Origin: Lentzea aerocolonigenes
GTDB taxonomy: Bacteria > Actinomycetota > Actinomycetes > Mycobacteriales > Pseudonocardiaceae
Direction of reading: 5' to 3'
Assembly (NCBI RefSeq): GCF_000974445.1
Contig: NZ_BBOJ01000004.1
Span: forward strand, 372,001-436,000
DNA: 64,000 nucleotides
Part shown: positions 16,716 to 24,998 of the stretch, one piece after another
Position numbering within the stretch: the first letter of the stretch is position 1
Layout of the letters: each line of letters begins with the position of its first letter
Notes under the pieces: model-generated
What the model saw: only the letters and a program-made list of their open reading frames with translations
Databases searched by the model: none
What the model was told of the DNA's origin: nothing
Translations under genes and position numbers: made by a program

Positions 16716-18039
16716 GCGAGTCCTTCGCGTCACCGAACAGCAGCGTCGTCTTCGGGTTGTACAGCAGCTCGTTGTCCACGCCCGCGAAACCGGGCCGCAT
16801 CGACCGTTTCATGAACACCACGGACTTCGCCCGGTCCACGTCGAAGATCGGCATGCCGTAGATCGGGCTGGACGGCTCGTCGCGCGCACCGGGGTTCACC
16901 ACGTCGTTCGCGCCCACCACCACGGCCACGTCGACCGAGGTGATCCCGGGGTTGACGTCGTCGAGCTCCTTGAGCTGCTCGTACGGCACGTCCGCCTCTG
17001 CCAGCAACACGTTCATGTGCCCCGGCATGCGGCCCGCGACCGGATGGATCCCGTACGACACCGACACCCCGCGCTTCTCCAGCTGCGACACGAGCTCGCG
17101 CACGGCGTGCTGCGCCTGCGCGACAGCGAGTCCGTACCCGGGCACCACGACCACGTTGTTCGCGTAGCCCAGCAGGATCGCGACGTCCTCGACGGTGCCG
17201 GACTTGACCGTCCGCTGCTCTTCCCCCAGCGCTGCAACGGGAGCGGCCTTGAACGCACCGAACAGGATGTTCGCGAGCGACCGCCCCATGGCCTGCGCCA
17301 TCAGCCGGGTCAGGATGGTGCCGGACGCGCCGACGAGCGTGCCCGCGACGATCAGCAGCGTGTTCGCCAGCACGTACCCGGACGCGGCGACCGCGAGACC
17401 GGTGAACGCGTTGAGCAACGAGATCGCGATCGGCACGTCCGCGCCACCGACCGGCAGCACGAACAGCACGCCGAGCGCGAGCCCGACCGCCGCCAGCAGC
17501 CACAGCAGGAAGCCGGTCGGGGACACGATCGTCAAGGCGCACAGGACAACCGAGGAGGCACCGGCCGCGATCGCGAGCTGCTGTCCCGCCGGCAGCAGCA
17601 CCGGACGGGTCGTCATCAGTTCCTGCAGCTTCAGGAACGTCACCACCGAACCGGAGAAGCTGACCGAGCCGATCAGCACCGTCAGCACGGTCGCGAGCCG
17701 GAACATCACACTGCTGTCCGGGACCGCGAAGAACTCGGCGAGCGCGACCAGGGCGGCCGCCGCGCCACCGACTCCGTTGAACAGCGCCACCATCTGCGGG
17801 ATGGCGGTCATCTTCACCGACCGCGCCGCGGGAATGCCCACGACGACACCGAGTGCAACCGCGACCAGGATCCACAGTCCGTTGTGGACGACGCCGTGGA
17901 CGTACGCGGTGACGACGGCGACCAGCATGCCGAACGCGCCGATGAAGTTGCCGTAGCGCGCGTACTTGGGCGAGCTCAGACCTTTCAGCGCCAGGATGAA
18001 GCACAGCGCGGCGACGAGGTACATCAGCTGGACGATCAT
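16681..18039 (-). CDS. pntB: NAD(P) transhydrogenase subunit beta
   Basis: 452-aa inner-membrane beta subunit of proton-translocating transhydrogenase, which interconverts NADH/NADP+ and NAD+/NADPH. The N-terminal 270 aa form about nine helices; the cytoplasmic C-terminal dIII domain has the NADP(H) motif VPGYGLAVAQAQHAV, GRMPGHMNVLLAEA and GANDVVNP. Length is standard. It is the last gene of pntAA-pntAB-pntB with ATGA-type overlap. The 3' end overlaps the GGDEF gene. Confidence 0.97.
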   Translation of the reverse strand: MIVQLMYLVAALCFILALKGLSSPKYARYGNFIGAFGMLVAVVTAYVHGVVHNGLWILVAVALGVVVGIPAARSVKMTAIPQMVALFNGVGGAAAALVALAEFFAVPDSSVMFRLATVLTVLIGSVSFSGSVVTFLKLQELMTTRPVLLPAGQQLAIAAGASSVVLCALTIVSPTGFLLWLLAAVGLALGVLFVLPVGGADVPIAISLLNAFTGLAVAASGYVLANTLLIVAGTLVGASGTILTRLMAQAMGRSLANILFGAFKAAPVAALGEEQRTVKSGTVEDVAILLGYANNVVVVPGYGLAVAQAQHAVRELVSQLEKRGVSVSYGIHPVAGRMPGHMNVLLAEADVPYEQLKELDDVNPGITSVDVAVVVGANDVVNPGARDEPSSPIYGMPIFDVDRAKSVVFMKRSMRPGFAGVDNELLYNPKTTLLFGDAKDSLTKLLAAVKAL

Positions 18040-18302
18040 TTCTTGAACATCTCCAGCATCCGGTCCGTCACCACGAACCCGCCCACCACGTTGACCGTGG
18101 CCAGGAACACCGCGAGCAGCCCGAGCACCATCTCCAGAGTGCTCTCGGCGGACCCGGTGATCAGGATCGCGCCGACCAGGATCACGCCGTGGATGGCGTT
18201 CGCACCGGACATCAACGGCGTGTGCAGGATCGTGGACACCTTCGAGACCACCTCGAAGCCCACGAACACGGCCAGCACGAAGATCGTCAGCAGGTCGATC
18301 AC
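18036..18302 (-). CDS. pntAB: NAD(P) transhydrogenase alpha-2 (membrane) subunit
   Basis: 88-aa three-helix membrane protein matching the detached C-terminal part of PntA found in three-subunit transhydrogenases. It carries the characteristic FEVVSKVSTILHTPLMSGANAIHG and FVVTDRMLEMFKK. It overlaps pntAA and pntB by 4 bp each, so the proton channel subunits are translationally coupled. Confidence 0.96.
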   Translation of the reverse strand: MIDLLTIFVLAVFVGFEVVSKVSTILHTPLMSGANAIHGVILVGAILITGSAESTLEMVLGLLAVFLATVNVVGGFVVTDRMLEMFKK

Positions 18303-19405
18303 GGCAACTCCTTGCGGATCTGACCGTCGTGGGTGAGGCAGCAGCCGTCGAGCACCTCGTCGTCGAGGTTCGGCAGCACGGCCCCGTCCACGATCATCAG
18401 CTTGAGCAGGTTGAAGACGTTGCGCGAGTACAGGCGGCTCGCGTGCACCGGCATCGACGACGGCAGGTTCAGCGCGCCGTGCACCAGTACGTCACCGACC
18501 CAGATCTCTTTGCCCGCAACGGATCCGGCGTAGTTGCCGCCGGACTCCGCGGCCAGGTCGACCAGCACCGAGCCGGGTGCCATCGCCTTGAGCATGTCGG
18601 TCGTCACGAGCACCGGGGCCTTGCGGCCGGGGATCGCGGCCGTGGTGATCACGACGTCGGACGCCGCGACGTGCTCGCCGATGAGTTCCCGCTGACGTTC
18701 GAGGAACTCCTCGGACTGCACGGACGCGTAGACGCCGGACTGCGTCTCCAGGTCCAGTTCGAGGAACTTGGCGCCGAGGCTGCGGACCTCCTCGCCCGCG
18801 GCCTTGCGCACGTCGTAGGCCTCGACGACGGCGCCGAGCCTGCGCGCGGTCGCGATGGCCTGCAGACCCGCGACACCGGCGCCCAGGACCAGCACCTTGG
18901 CCGGCGGCACGGTGCCCGCGGCGGTGGTGAACATCGGCAGGAAGCGCGGTAGTCGTTCGGCGGCCACCAGGACCGCCCGGTAGCCCGACACCAACGCCTG
19001 CGAGGACAGGGCGTCGGCGCTCTGGGCGCGCGTCACCCGCGGCAGCAGGTCGAAGCTGAACGAAGTGACGCGGCGCTCGCGGTAGACCTCCAGCAGGTCC
19101 CGCTCGCCGCCGGGCTGCAGGAAGCTGATCGTGACGGCGCCGGGCTTCAACCGTGACGCCTGCTCGACGGTCAACGGCTGCACGGACACCACGACGTCGG
19201 ACTCCGGCGTCGGGTCCTCGGGCGTCACGGTGGCCCCGGCCGCGCGGTAGGCGGCGTCGAGGGCGTGCGCGTGACGGCCGGCGCCCTCATGGACGTGCAC
19301 GGTCAGTCCGGCATCGACCAGCGACGACACCGTTTCCGGTACGCAGGCGACGCGACGCTCGGCGGGCCGCGACTCTGCGGGTGTTCCCACTCTCACCGTA
19401 CGCAC
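18299..19405 (-). CDS. pntAA: NAD(P) transhydrogenase alpha-1 (NAD-binding) subunit
   Basis: 368-aa soluble dI subunit, related to alanine dehydrogenase. The NAD-binding core is VLVLGAGVAGLQAIATARRLG with acidic VVEAYDVR, and the mobile loop region is LGAKFLELD. The conserved region NLPSSMPVHASRLYSRN is present. GTG 19405 is the first gene of the operon. An upstream TACG/TAAC-rich stretch may hold the promoter but is not clear. The TnpB element starts about 35 bp upstream, so insertion could have altered pnt promoter context. Confidence 0.95.
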   Translation of the reverse strand: MRTVRVGTPAESRPAERRVACVPETVSSLVDAGLTVHVHEGAGRHAHALDAAYRAAGATVTPEDPTPESDVVVSVQPLTVEQASRLKPGAVTISFLQPGGERDLLEVYRERRVTSFSFDLLPRVTRAQSADALSSQALVSGYRAVLVAAERLPRFLPMFTTAAGTVPPAKVLVLGAGVAGLQAIATARRLGAVVEAYDVRKAAGEEVRSLGAKFLELDLETQSGVYASVQSEEFLERQRELIGEHVAASDVVITTAAIPGRKAPVLVTTDMLKAMAPGSVLVDLAAESGGNYAGSVAGKEIWVGDVLVHGALNLPSSMPVHASRLYSRNVFNLLKLMIVDGAVLPNLDDEVLDGCCLTHDGQIRKELP

Positions 19406-19498
19406 GTTACGCGATCAAAGGTGACCTGGGCCACATCACAGTTGCCAGAAGCGCGCCCCCTCCACAGGGCCGAACATGTGTTCGGTAACGTCGACTGC

Positions 19499-20707
19499 AT
19501 GGCGGGCGACGCGGGTGTGGCCCGGTATTCCTACCGGCTGCGCCTATCGATGTCCGCCCGCCGCGCGTTGCTGGCGGAGTGGGACCGCTGCCGGTGGGTG
19601 TGGAACCAGTGCGTCGCGCAGTCGCGTGAGACCCACAGTCACAACCGCGAGAATCCCGGCGAACCGCGGACGTGCGGCCCAGCTCAGTTGGACAAACTCC
19701 TGACGGACTGGCGCGCAGGGCATGTGTGGTTGCGGTCGGGATCGTCGGTGGCGCAGCAGCAGGTCATCCGGGATTTCGGTGCGTCGCGTGCCAAGGCGCT
19801 CAAGGATGTGCGGGAGCGGGTGCCGCAGGGGCGGCGTGCCGGGATGCCGCGGTTCAAGAAGCGGTCGCTGGACGAGCCGACACTCAACTACACCCGGCGC
19901 GGGTTCCGGTTGCGTGACGGTGTGCTGCACCTGGCGGGCGGGATTGCGGTGCGGCCGGTGTGGTCGCGGGAGTTGCCTGCCGTGCCGTCGTCGGTGCGCG
20001 TGTACCGCGACAGTCTCGGCCACTGGTACTGCTCCTTCGTCGTCCAGGCGCAAGTCCAAGCCTTGCCCGTGACGGGCAGGGCGATCGGCATCGACTGGGG
20101 TGTGAGAGAACTCGCCACCACGACCAGTGACGCGCACGACTTGCCCCACCCTCAGCATGGCAAGAACGCCGCGAGGGGCCTGGCGCGGTATCAGCGGATG
20201 ATGGCCCGTCGCCGCCCGGCCAAAGGAAGGCCTGGTTCGAAGGGGTACCGGCACGCCAGGCGACAAGCGGCGAAGATCCAGAAGAAGGTCGCCCGGCGTC
20301 GGCAGGACACCGCCCGCAAGTGGGCCAAGCGGGTGGTTCGTGACCATGACGTGCTTGCGGTGGAGGACTTCCGGCCGACGTTCCTGGCGAAGTCCACGAT
20401 GGCTCGCAAGGCCGCGGACGCCGCGATCGGCGCCACCAAGCGTGAGCTGATCGCGATGGCCCGCAAACACGGCCGCGACCTGCGGCTGGTGGACCCCAAA
20501 CACACCACCACGGACTGCGCGGCATGCGGTGCGAGAACCAAGCACGCCTTGCCGCTGTCCGAACGCACCTACACCTGCACGTCGTGCGGGGCCATGTCTC
20601 CCAGGGACAAGAACTCCGCAGCGGTGATGCTGATCCGGGCAGGTTTGAACCCGGTCGGCGCTGACGGCACAAGACCTGCTCGTCCGCCGGACGAGCAGGC
20701 AGCCTGA
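19499..20707 (+). CDS. tnpB: TnpB-family RNA-guided endonuclease (OrfB transposase accessory)
   Basis: 402-aa TnpB. The RuvC-like triad is complete: Asp in GIDWGVRELATT, Glu in VLAVEDF, Asp in SPRDKNSAAVML. The zinc ribbon is CAACG...CTSCG. The N-terminus (RYSYRLRLSMSARRALLAEWDRCRWVWNQ) is the usual wedge start. ATG 19499 is chosen; a long in-frame 5' extension has no similarity and reads through the left repeat. TnpB proteins cut DNA guided by an omega RNA from the gene's 3' end and favour element retention. The gene appears intact. Confidence 0.93.
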   Translation: MAGDAGVARYSYRLRLSMSARRALLAEWDRCRWVWNQCVAQSRETHSHNRENPGEPRTCGPAQLDKLLTDWRAGHVWLRSGSSVAQQQVIRDFGASRAKALKDVRERVPQGRRAGMPRFKKRSLDEPTLNYTRRGFRLRDGVLHLAGGIAVRPVWSRELPAVPSSVRVYRDSLGHWYCSFVVQAQVQALPVTGRAIGIDWGVRELATTTSDAHDLPHPQHGKNAARGLARYQRMMARRRPAKGRPGSKGYRHARRQAAKIQKKVARRRQDTARKWAKRVVRDHDVLAVEDFRPTFLAKSTMARKAADAAIGATKRELIAMARKHGRDLRLVDPKHTTTDCAACGARTKHALPLSERTYTCTSCGAMSPRDKNSAAVMLIRAGLNPVGADGTRPARPPDEQAA

Positions 20708-20716
20708 GCCGAAAAT

Positions 20717-20743
20717 CCCCACACAGCCCATGCAGGGCTGGGG
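20717..20743 (+). other. Hairpin after tnpB (terminator or omega-RNA/right-end structure)
   Basis: CAGCCC (20724-20729) and GGGCTG (20735-20740) form a perfect 6-bp stem with a 5-nt loop, with CCCC/GGGG flanks. It lies 10 bp past the tnpB stop, where the guide-RNA scaffold and right end of such elements usually lie. It could equally be a simple terminator shared with the convergent permease gene. Confidence 0.5.
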
Positions 20744-20748
20744 AGCAT

Positions 20749-21819
20749 TCAAAGTTGCCAGAGGACCGCGCCGGCGAGCGTCAGGCACCCCACCAGCCCA
20801 ATCGCGGGCACGACGCGCTTACCGAGCGTCCACGCGCTGGCGTTGGCGATCGCGTAGTAGAGCAGCACGCAGAACGAGCTGAACACGATCGCGCGCGTGA
20901 CGTCCACGGTGAGCACCAGCGCGATCGCGGCCACGCCGGTCGCGATCTCGGCTGCCCGCAGGTCCGCCAGGAACCCCGGCAGCCGGCGGTCGCGTGCCAT
21001 GGCCAGCGCCGTCCGGCTCACGCCCAGCTGGAGAGAGAGCAGCGAGCCGAGCACCGCGAGACAGGCGCCGATCCGGATGACGGGAGCCCAGGTGGGCGAC
21101 ACGTCGGCGAGGGTCTTCGTCGCCAGGTCGCCGCCCAGGGCGTTCAGCGCGGTCACGGCCACGATCGCGTAGACGGTCAGTGTGATCGCCAGCGAGATGA
21201 TCACGGCACGCGGGATCGTCCGCTGGGGTTCCTTCACCTCCTCTCCGAGGGTGGCGATGCGCGCGTAGCCTGCGAACGCGAAGAACAGGAGCGCGGCGGC
21301 GGGGAGGATGCCGGACGGGAGGAAGTCAGCCGGCACCGCCGCGTCCCGTGCTGTCACGGTCGTCAAGGCCAGCACGAGCAGAACGGCGATCACGATGATC
21401 CTGGTGGCCAGCGCGGACTTCTGGACACCGGTCAGGTTCAGCACGGTCAACGCGACCACCGCGCCGACCGCCACGAGTTTGGGTGCACCTGCGTAGTTGC
21501 CGACTGTCAGCGCCATGGCCGCGCACGACGCCGTCTTGCCGAGCACGAAGGCCCAGCCCGCCAGGTCGCCCCAGATCCGGCCGAGACGCTCGCGCCCGTA
21601 GACGTACGTGCCGCCGGACTGCGGGTACTTCGCGGCCAGCCAGGCGCTCGACAACGCGTTGCAGCAGGCGATCACGCCCGCGATGACGAGGCTGACGAGC
21701 AGTGCGGACCCGGCCGCCGCCGCGGCCGGGGCGAACACCGCGAAAACACCCGCGCCGATCATCGAGCCGAGCCCGACGAAGACGGCATCGGTCAGGGTCA
21801 AGCTCCGGGTCAGTTGCAC
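20749..21819 (-). CDS. APC-superfamily amino-acid permease
   Basis: 356-aa permease with about eleven helices. Helix 1 carries the GLGSMIGAGVFAVFAPAA signature of substrate-binding unwound helices, and the loop GEEVKEPQRTIPRAV is typical of APC carriers. It is shorter than the usual 430-480 aa: the C-terminus ends abruptly at GAVLWQL, exactly at the TnpB element's right repeat. Truncation by that insertion is possible, but the last helix is complete. GTG 21819 start. The substrate cannot be inferred; adjacency to NOS makes arginine or another amino acid worth testing. Confidence 0.88.
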   Translation of the reverse strand: MQLTRSLTLTDAVFVGLGSMIGAGVFAVFAPAAAAAGSALLVSLVIAGVIACCNALSSAWLAAKYPQSGGTYVYGRERLGRIWGDLAGWAFVLGKTASCAAMALTVGNYAGAPKLVAVGAVVALTVLNLTGVQKSALATRIIVIAVLLVLALTTVTARDAAVPADFLPSGILPAAALLFFAFAGYARIATLGEEVKEPQRTIPRAVIISLAITLTVYAIVAVTALNALGGDLATKTLADVSPTWAPVIRIGACLAVLGSLLSLQLGVSRTALAMARDRRLPGFLADLRAAEIATGVAAIALVLTVDVTRAIVFSSFCVLLYYAIANASAWTLGKRVVPAIGLVGCLTLAGAVLWQL

Positions 21820-21841
21820 CCGGTCAGTCTGCCGCGAGAAA

Positions 21842-23017
21842 TCACTGCGACACAGGGCAGCCCTTCACGGGAGAGGGCGCCGGGAAGAAGTTCGGCAGGA
21901 GTTCACCTGAGTCGTAGTACCGGTGGTAGACCGGGGTGAGCCCGCCCGACACGGGTGGCACGATCCACGACCAGTCAGCGGGGCACGAACGTCCAGCAGC
22001 CTCCTCCTTCTCCAGGTGCGTCAGGAACCTCTGCGACTCGGTGTGGTGATCGGTGATCGTGACCCCGGCCTCGCCGAACGAGTGCAGGACGGCGCGGTTG
22101 AGCTCGATCAAAGCCCTGTCGCGCCACAACGTCGCCTCCGACGACATGTCCAGGCCCATTCGTTTGGCGATGTACGGCAGCAGGTCGTACCGGTCGTGGT
22201 CGGCGAGGTTGCGGGCGCCGATCTCGGTGCCCATGTACCAGCCGTTGAACGGCGCCGACGGGTAGTCGATGCCGCCGACGCGCAGGCGCATGTTGCTGAT
22301 CGCGGGGACGGCGTGCCACTTCACGCCGAGCGCGCCGAGCCACGGCAGTTCCGGGTGGGAGAGCGGAACTTCCAGCACCGCGTCGGTGGGGATGTCGACG
22401 AGTGCGGGCTCGTGCCCTTCGCAGGACACCATCAGCGGGAGCACGTCGAACGGACCGCGCGTGGCGGGTGGTTGCCAGCCCCGCTTCAACGCGAGCTCGG
22501 TCAGCGCGAGGTTGCGCGCGTCGCCGAGCACACCGCCGTCCGTGCCGCGGTAGGCGGCGTAGCGGACGATCTGCTCGTTGAGGATCTGCGGGGCGGGCAT
22601 GCCGGGCTCGGCCGGGGCGAAGATCGTGATGACGGGGCGGATCTTGCCCTTGTTGGTCGCCACGCGGAGGTGTTCGACGCACTCCGCCGCCACGTCGGCG
22701 GGAGCGGACACCTCGCGCTGGTCGCGCACTTTCAAGCTCCGCCAGTAGAGGCGGCCGATGCAGCGGGAGCTGTTGCGCCAGGCCACACGGGCGCCGAAGG
22801 TCAGCTCGGCGGTCGTGTGGCGGTAGGTGCCGGTCGCGGCGATCTCCGCGTGCACCTCGGCCAGTCGCGCCTCGACCGGACCGAGGTCCGGGTGCTCGGC
22901 GTGGTGCTGGCGGACGAAGTCCTCTGCCTCGGCGATGTCGATCTGGGTGTTCTCGACCTGCGCCGGGGGAAGCGCCGTGAGGGAACGGGGCATCACATCA
23001 GTCGGGACGGGGGTCAT
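21842..23017 (-). CDS. nos: Bacterial nitric-oxide synthase oxygenase
   Basis: 391-aa NOS oxygenase domain protein, making NO and citrulline from L-arginine on haem with a pterin or folate cofactor. The proximal haem Cys is Cys86 in WRNSSRCIGR. The substrate Glu is Glu265 in FNGWYMGTEIGARNL. Other hallmarks are NKGKIRPVITIF and the C-terminal PADWSWIVPPVSGG, with HRYY near the end. As usual in bacteria no reductase domain is fused, so electrons must come from a separate reductase. The permease gene lies 22 bp downstream on the same strand. A TACGGT -10-like box lies about 8 bp before ATG 23017. Confidence 0.96.
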   Translation of the reverse strand: MTPVPTDVMPRSLTALPPAQVENTQIDIAEAEDFVRQHHAEHPDLGPVEARLAEVHAEIAATGTYRHTTAELTFGARVAWRNSSRCIGRLYWRSLKVRDQREVSAPADVAAECVEHLRVATNKGKIRPVITIFAPAEPGMPAPQILNEQIVRYAAYRGTDGGVLGDARNLALTELALKRGWQPPATRGPFDVLPLMVSCEGHEPALVDIPTDAVLEVPLSHPELPWLGALGVKWHAVPAISNMRLRVGGIDYPSAPFNGWYMGTEIGARNLADHDRYDLLPYIAKRMGLDMSSEATLWRDRALIELNRAVLHSFGEAGVTITDHHTESQRFLTHLEKEEAAGRSCPADWSWIVPPVSGGLTPVYHRYYDSGELLPNFFPAPSPVKGCPVSQ

Positions 23018-23132
23018 GGCGAGGCACCGTAGTTGCGCTTTCGTGTACGGGAAACCGCCTCTAGCGCTACGCCATCTGGATCACTGGACCGCGTCCGACA
23101 CGCTCAGCGAGTGCTTGATACCGCAACCGGGT

Positions 23133-23153
23133 GACAAAGGGCGCGACAAAGGG
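23133..23153. repeat. Tandem 9-bp direct repeat upstream of nos
   Basis: GACAAAGGG occurs twice, 12 bp apart start to start, about 115 bp upstream of nos. It could be an activator site; the distance is long and no second example is seen. Confidence 0.3.
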
Positions 23154-23202
23154 TGGTTTTGGACCGTTATCTCACCGACACCAAACATTGACCGGTGATC
23201 TA

Positions 23203-23235
23203 GTTCACTGGTGGATTCGACCCGTTCGAGTGAAC
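23203..23235 (-). terminator. Possible terminator of the FAD monooxygenase gene
   Basis: GTTCACT (23203-23209) and AGTGAAC (23229-23235) form a perfect 7-bp stem immediately past the monooxygenase stop at 23237. The loop is 19 nt and there is no T-run. Confidence 0.4.
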
Positions 23236-23236
23236 T

Positions 23237-24283
23237 TCACCGCGGCATGGCGGGAACCTGCCACGACGAGAAGCGGGTCATGCCTCGCACCGCCACCGGT
23301 CCCGGCAACGCCCGGAGCACGAAGTTGCGCAACGCCAGCGCGATCGGCGACCGCACCCCGATGCCGAACTTCCCCGCCATTCGCGAACCCTTCCACACCG
23401 CCTGCGTGCGCGTCCGGCGCACCGCGTCGTACCTGGCGAGATCACCGTCGACCGCGGCCAGCGTCACGGCGTCCTCCAGCGCCATGCACGCCCCCTGCCC
23501 GAGGTACGGCGTCATCGCGTGCGCCGCGTCGCCCAGCAACGCCACCCGCCCCGAGACGAACGTGGGCAGCAGCGGCAGCTCGTAGATGTCGTGCCGGAGC
23601 ACGTCGGTGGTCGACCTCACCAGCTCCGGCAACGGGTCGTGCCAGTCGGCGAACACCTCGGCCGGATCCAGGTCCGCCCCGGCGGGCGCGACGGTCGCGA
23701 CGTACCAGCACACCCTGCCGTCCCCCAGCGGCAGGATCCCCGCCTCGCCGCCGGGACCGAGTGTCTGCGTGATCGGCAGGTCGAAGGGACCCGGCGCCAC
23801 CCCTCGCCACGCCGTGGCCCCCGCGTACACCGGTCCCGGCGCGTCGGGCAGCAGCTCCGCGCGGAGGCGGCTGTTGATGCCGTCCGCCGCCACCACGAGG
23901 TCTGCGTCCAGCTCCTCAACGCTGGTCACCTCGGCGTTGTTGAAAAGGATCTCCGACGGCAACGCGCGCAGCAGGACGCCGTGCAGATCGGCCCGGTGCA
24001 TCGCGACGACCTTCTCCTGGCCGACGTCGGGCAGGTGCGTCAGCCACCTCCCGTCCGACGCCCGCACCCCGCCGGACACGCGCGGGGTGCCCAGTCGCCG
24101 GACCTCGTCCGCCACGCCCATCCACTCCAGTGCTCGCAGCGCGTTCGGCATCACCCCCACACCGGCGCCGATCTCGCCGAACGCCGCGGCACGTTCGTGG
24201 ACGACGACCTCCCAGCCGACGCGCCGCAACGACACCGCCGCCGCCAGTCCGCCGATGCCGCCGCCCACCACGATCGCCTTCAT
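23237..24283 (-). CDS. FAD-dependent aromatic-ring-type monooxygenase
   Basis: 348-aa class A flavoprotein monooxygenase of the salicylate/hydroxybenzoate hydroxylase group. The FAD motif is VVGGGIGGLAAAVSLRR near the N-terminus, the DG motif is VVAADGINSRLR, and the second FAD motif is GRVALLGDAAHAMTPYLGQGACMALEDA. NADPH reduction and O2 insertion into an unknown substrate are expected. ATG 24283 is divergent from the TetR gene, with two operators in the 71-bp gap, so expression is probably inducible by its substrate through that regulator. Confidence 0.93.
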   Translation of the reverse strand: MKAIVVGGGIGGLAAAVSLRRVGWEVVVHERAAAFGEIGAGVGVMPNALRALEWMGVADEVRRLGTPRVSGGVRASDGRWLTHLPDVGQEKVVAMHRADLHGVLLRALPSEILFNNAEVTSVEELDADLVVAADGINSRLRAELLPDAPGPVYAGATAWRGVAPGPFDLPITQTLGPGGEAGILPLGDGRVCWYVATVAPAGADLDPAEVFADWHDPLPELVRSTTDVLRHDIYELPLLPTFVSGRVALLGDAAHAMTPYLGQGACMALEDAVTLAAVDGDLARYDAVRRTRTQAVWKGSRMAGKFGIGVRSPIALALRNFVLRALPGPVAVRGMTRFSSWQVPAMPR

Positions 24284-24293
24284 CGCACCCTCC

Positions 24294-24325
24294 TCTACAG
24301 ATGTAGAGAAATCTACACCTGTAGA
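24294..24325. promoter_or_regulatory. Duplicate TetR operators between the monooxygenase and its regulator
   Basis: Two perfect palindromes TCTACA-N2-TGTAGA lie at 24294-24307 (spacer GA) and 24312-24325 (spacer CC), with centres 18 bp apart. The second overlaps TAGAAT (24322-24327), a -10-like box for the TetR gene. Two dimers could bind cooperatively and shut off both directions. Confidence 0.8.
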
Positions 24326-24354
24326 ATGCGGCCGTGGAGGGAGACAAGCGACAC

Positions 24355-24891
24355 ATGCGCAAAGACCTGATCACCGACGCCGCGATCCAGCTCGTGGCGG
24401 AGCAGGGCATGCGCGGCCTCACCCACCGCGCGGTCGACCGTCAGGCCGGCCTGCCGGAAGGCTCCACCAGCGCCTACTTCCGCACCCGCAAGGCGTTGAT
24501 CGAAGGGTTCGTGGAACGGCTCGCCGTCCAGGAGCAGCAGGAGATCGTGCTCGACCCCGACGACCTCGCCGGCGGCATCGCGCGGACGATCGACGGCTGG
24601 CTCGTCGAGCGGAACCGGACGCTCGCCAGGTACGCGGCGATGCTCGAAGCCACGCACCACCCGGAGCTCAGGACGATCCTCGCCCACTCCCCGCGCGAGC
24701 AGGCGACCGCGCTCGCACAGGCGTTGGGCCACGAAGATCCCGAACGCTCCGGCGCGCACATCACCGCGTTCATCGAGGGCCTGCTCTTCTACCGGCTCGT
24801 CGGCGGCGGCAGCACGACCGGACCGGCGCCCGGCACGGAGGAGAACGTGCGAGACCTCGAGCGGGCGGTCGAAAAAGCGTTGCGACCGTAA
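24355..24891 (+). CDS. TetR-family regulator of the FAD monooxygenase
   Basis: 178-aa regulator. The HTH is AIQLVAEQGMRGLTHRAVDRQAGLPEGSTSAYFRTRKALI, of the PaaX/TetR-like type with SAYF in the recognition turn. The C-terminal helical domain includes ITAFIEGLLFYRLVGG. ATG 24355 follows GGAGGGAG; GTG 24334 is an alternative, leaderless start. A 6-bp stem CGGTCG/CGACCG (24866-24888) overlaps its last codons and may be its terminator. It is divergent from the monooxygenase. Confidence 0.92.
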   Translation: MRKDLITDAAIQLVAEQGMRGLTHRAVDRQAGLPEGSTSAYFRTRKALIEGFVERLAVQEQQEIVLDPDDLAGGIARTIDGWLVERNRTLARYAAMLEATHHPELRTILAHSPREQATALAQALGHEDPERSGAHITAFIEGLLFYRLVGGGSTTGPAPGTEENVRDLERAVEKALRP

Positions 24892-24905
24892 GTACCGTGG
24901 GTCTC

Positions 24906-24938
24906 ATGGGATTCGGGTACGGGGTCTTCTACCTCTGA
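24906..24938 (+). CDS. Ten-codon leader peptide upstream of the ABC-F gene
   Basis: ATG 24906 to TGA 24938 encodes MGFGYGVFYL, an aromatic/Gly-rich peptide, in the leader of the ABC-F gene. It ends 3 bp before a stable hairpin, and the ABC-F start lies 60 bp downstream. Leader ORFs of this kind control several antibiotic-resistance ABC-F genes by ribosome stalling. Translation is inferred, not shown. Confidence 0.65.
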   Translation: MGFGYGVFYL

Positions 24939-24941
24939 TCA

Positions 24942-24970
24942 CGGACGTGTGCCACCACGCAACACGTCCG
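24942..24970 (+). terminator. Attenuator hairpin in the ABC-F leader
   Basis: CGGACGTGT (24942-24950) pairs perfectly with ACACGTCCG (24962-24970) across an 11-nt loop, followed by GATTTCGC. It sits between the leader peptide stop and the ABC-F ribosome site. A competing pairing of GGGTA inside the leader ORF (24915-24919) with TACCC (24980-24984) is possible. Confidence 0.6.
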
Positions 24971-24998
24971 GATTTCGCATACCCAAAAAGAGGATCCC

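Larger units (their letters stand above)
19440..20762 (+). mobile_element. TnpB-only IS200/IS605- or IS607-like element
   Basis: The exact 10-mer AGTTGCCAGA occurs at 19440-19449 and 20753-20762, bracketing a single tnpB gene between the pnt operon and a permease gene. No tnpA (Y1 or serine recombinase) is present, so it would need a helper in trans. The right copy forms the last codons of the permease. Ends are provisional: IS200/605 elements do not normally make target duplications, so the repeat may be target- or end-derived. Confidence 0.55.

Noticed and set aside
24871-24910. WhiB7-type promoter (A-tract plus TTGCGA) before the ABC-F leader peptide
   Set aside because: AAAAAGCGTTGCGA is suggestive, but no -10 box occurs at 16-19 bp and a start there would fall inside the leader ORF.
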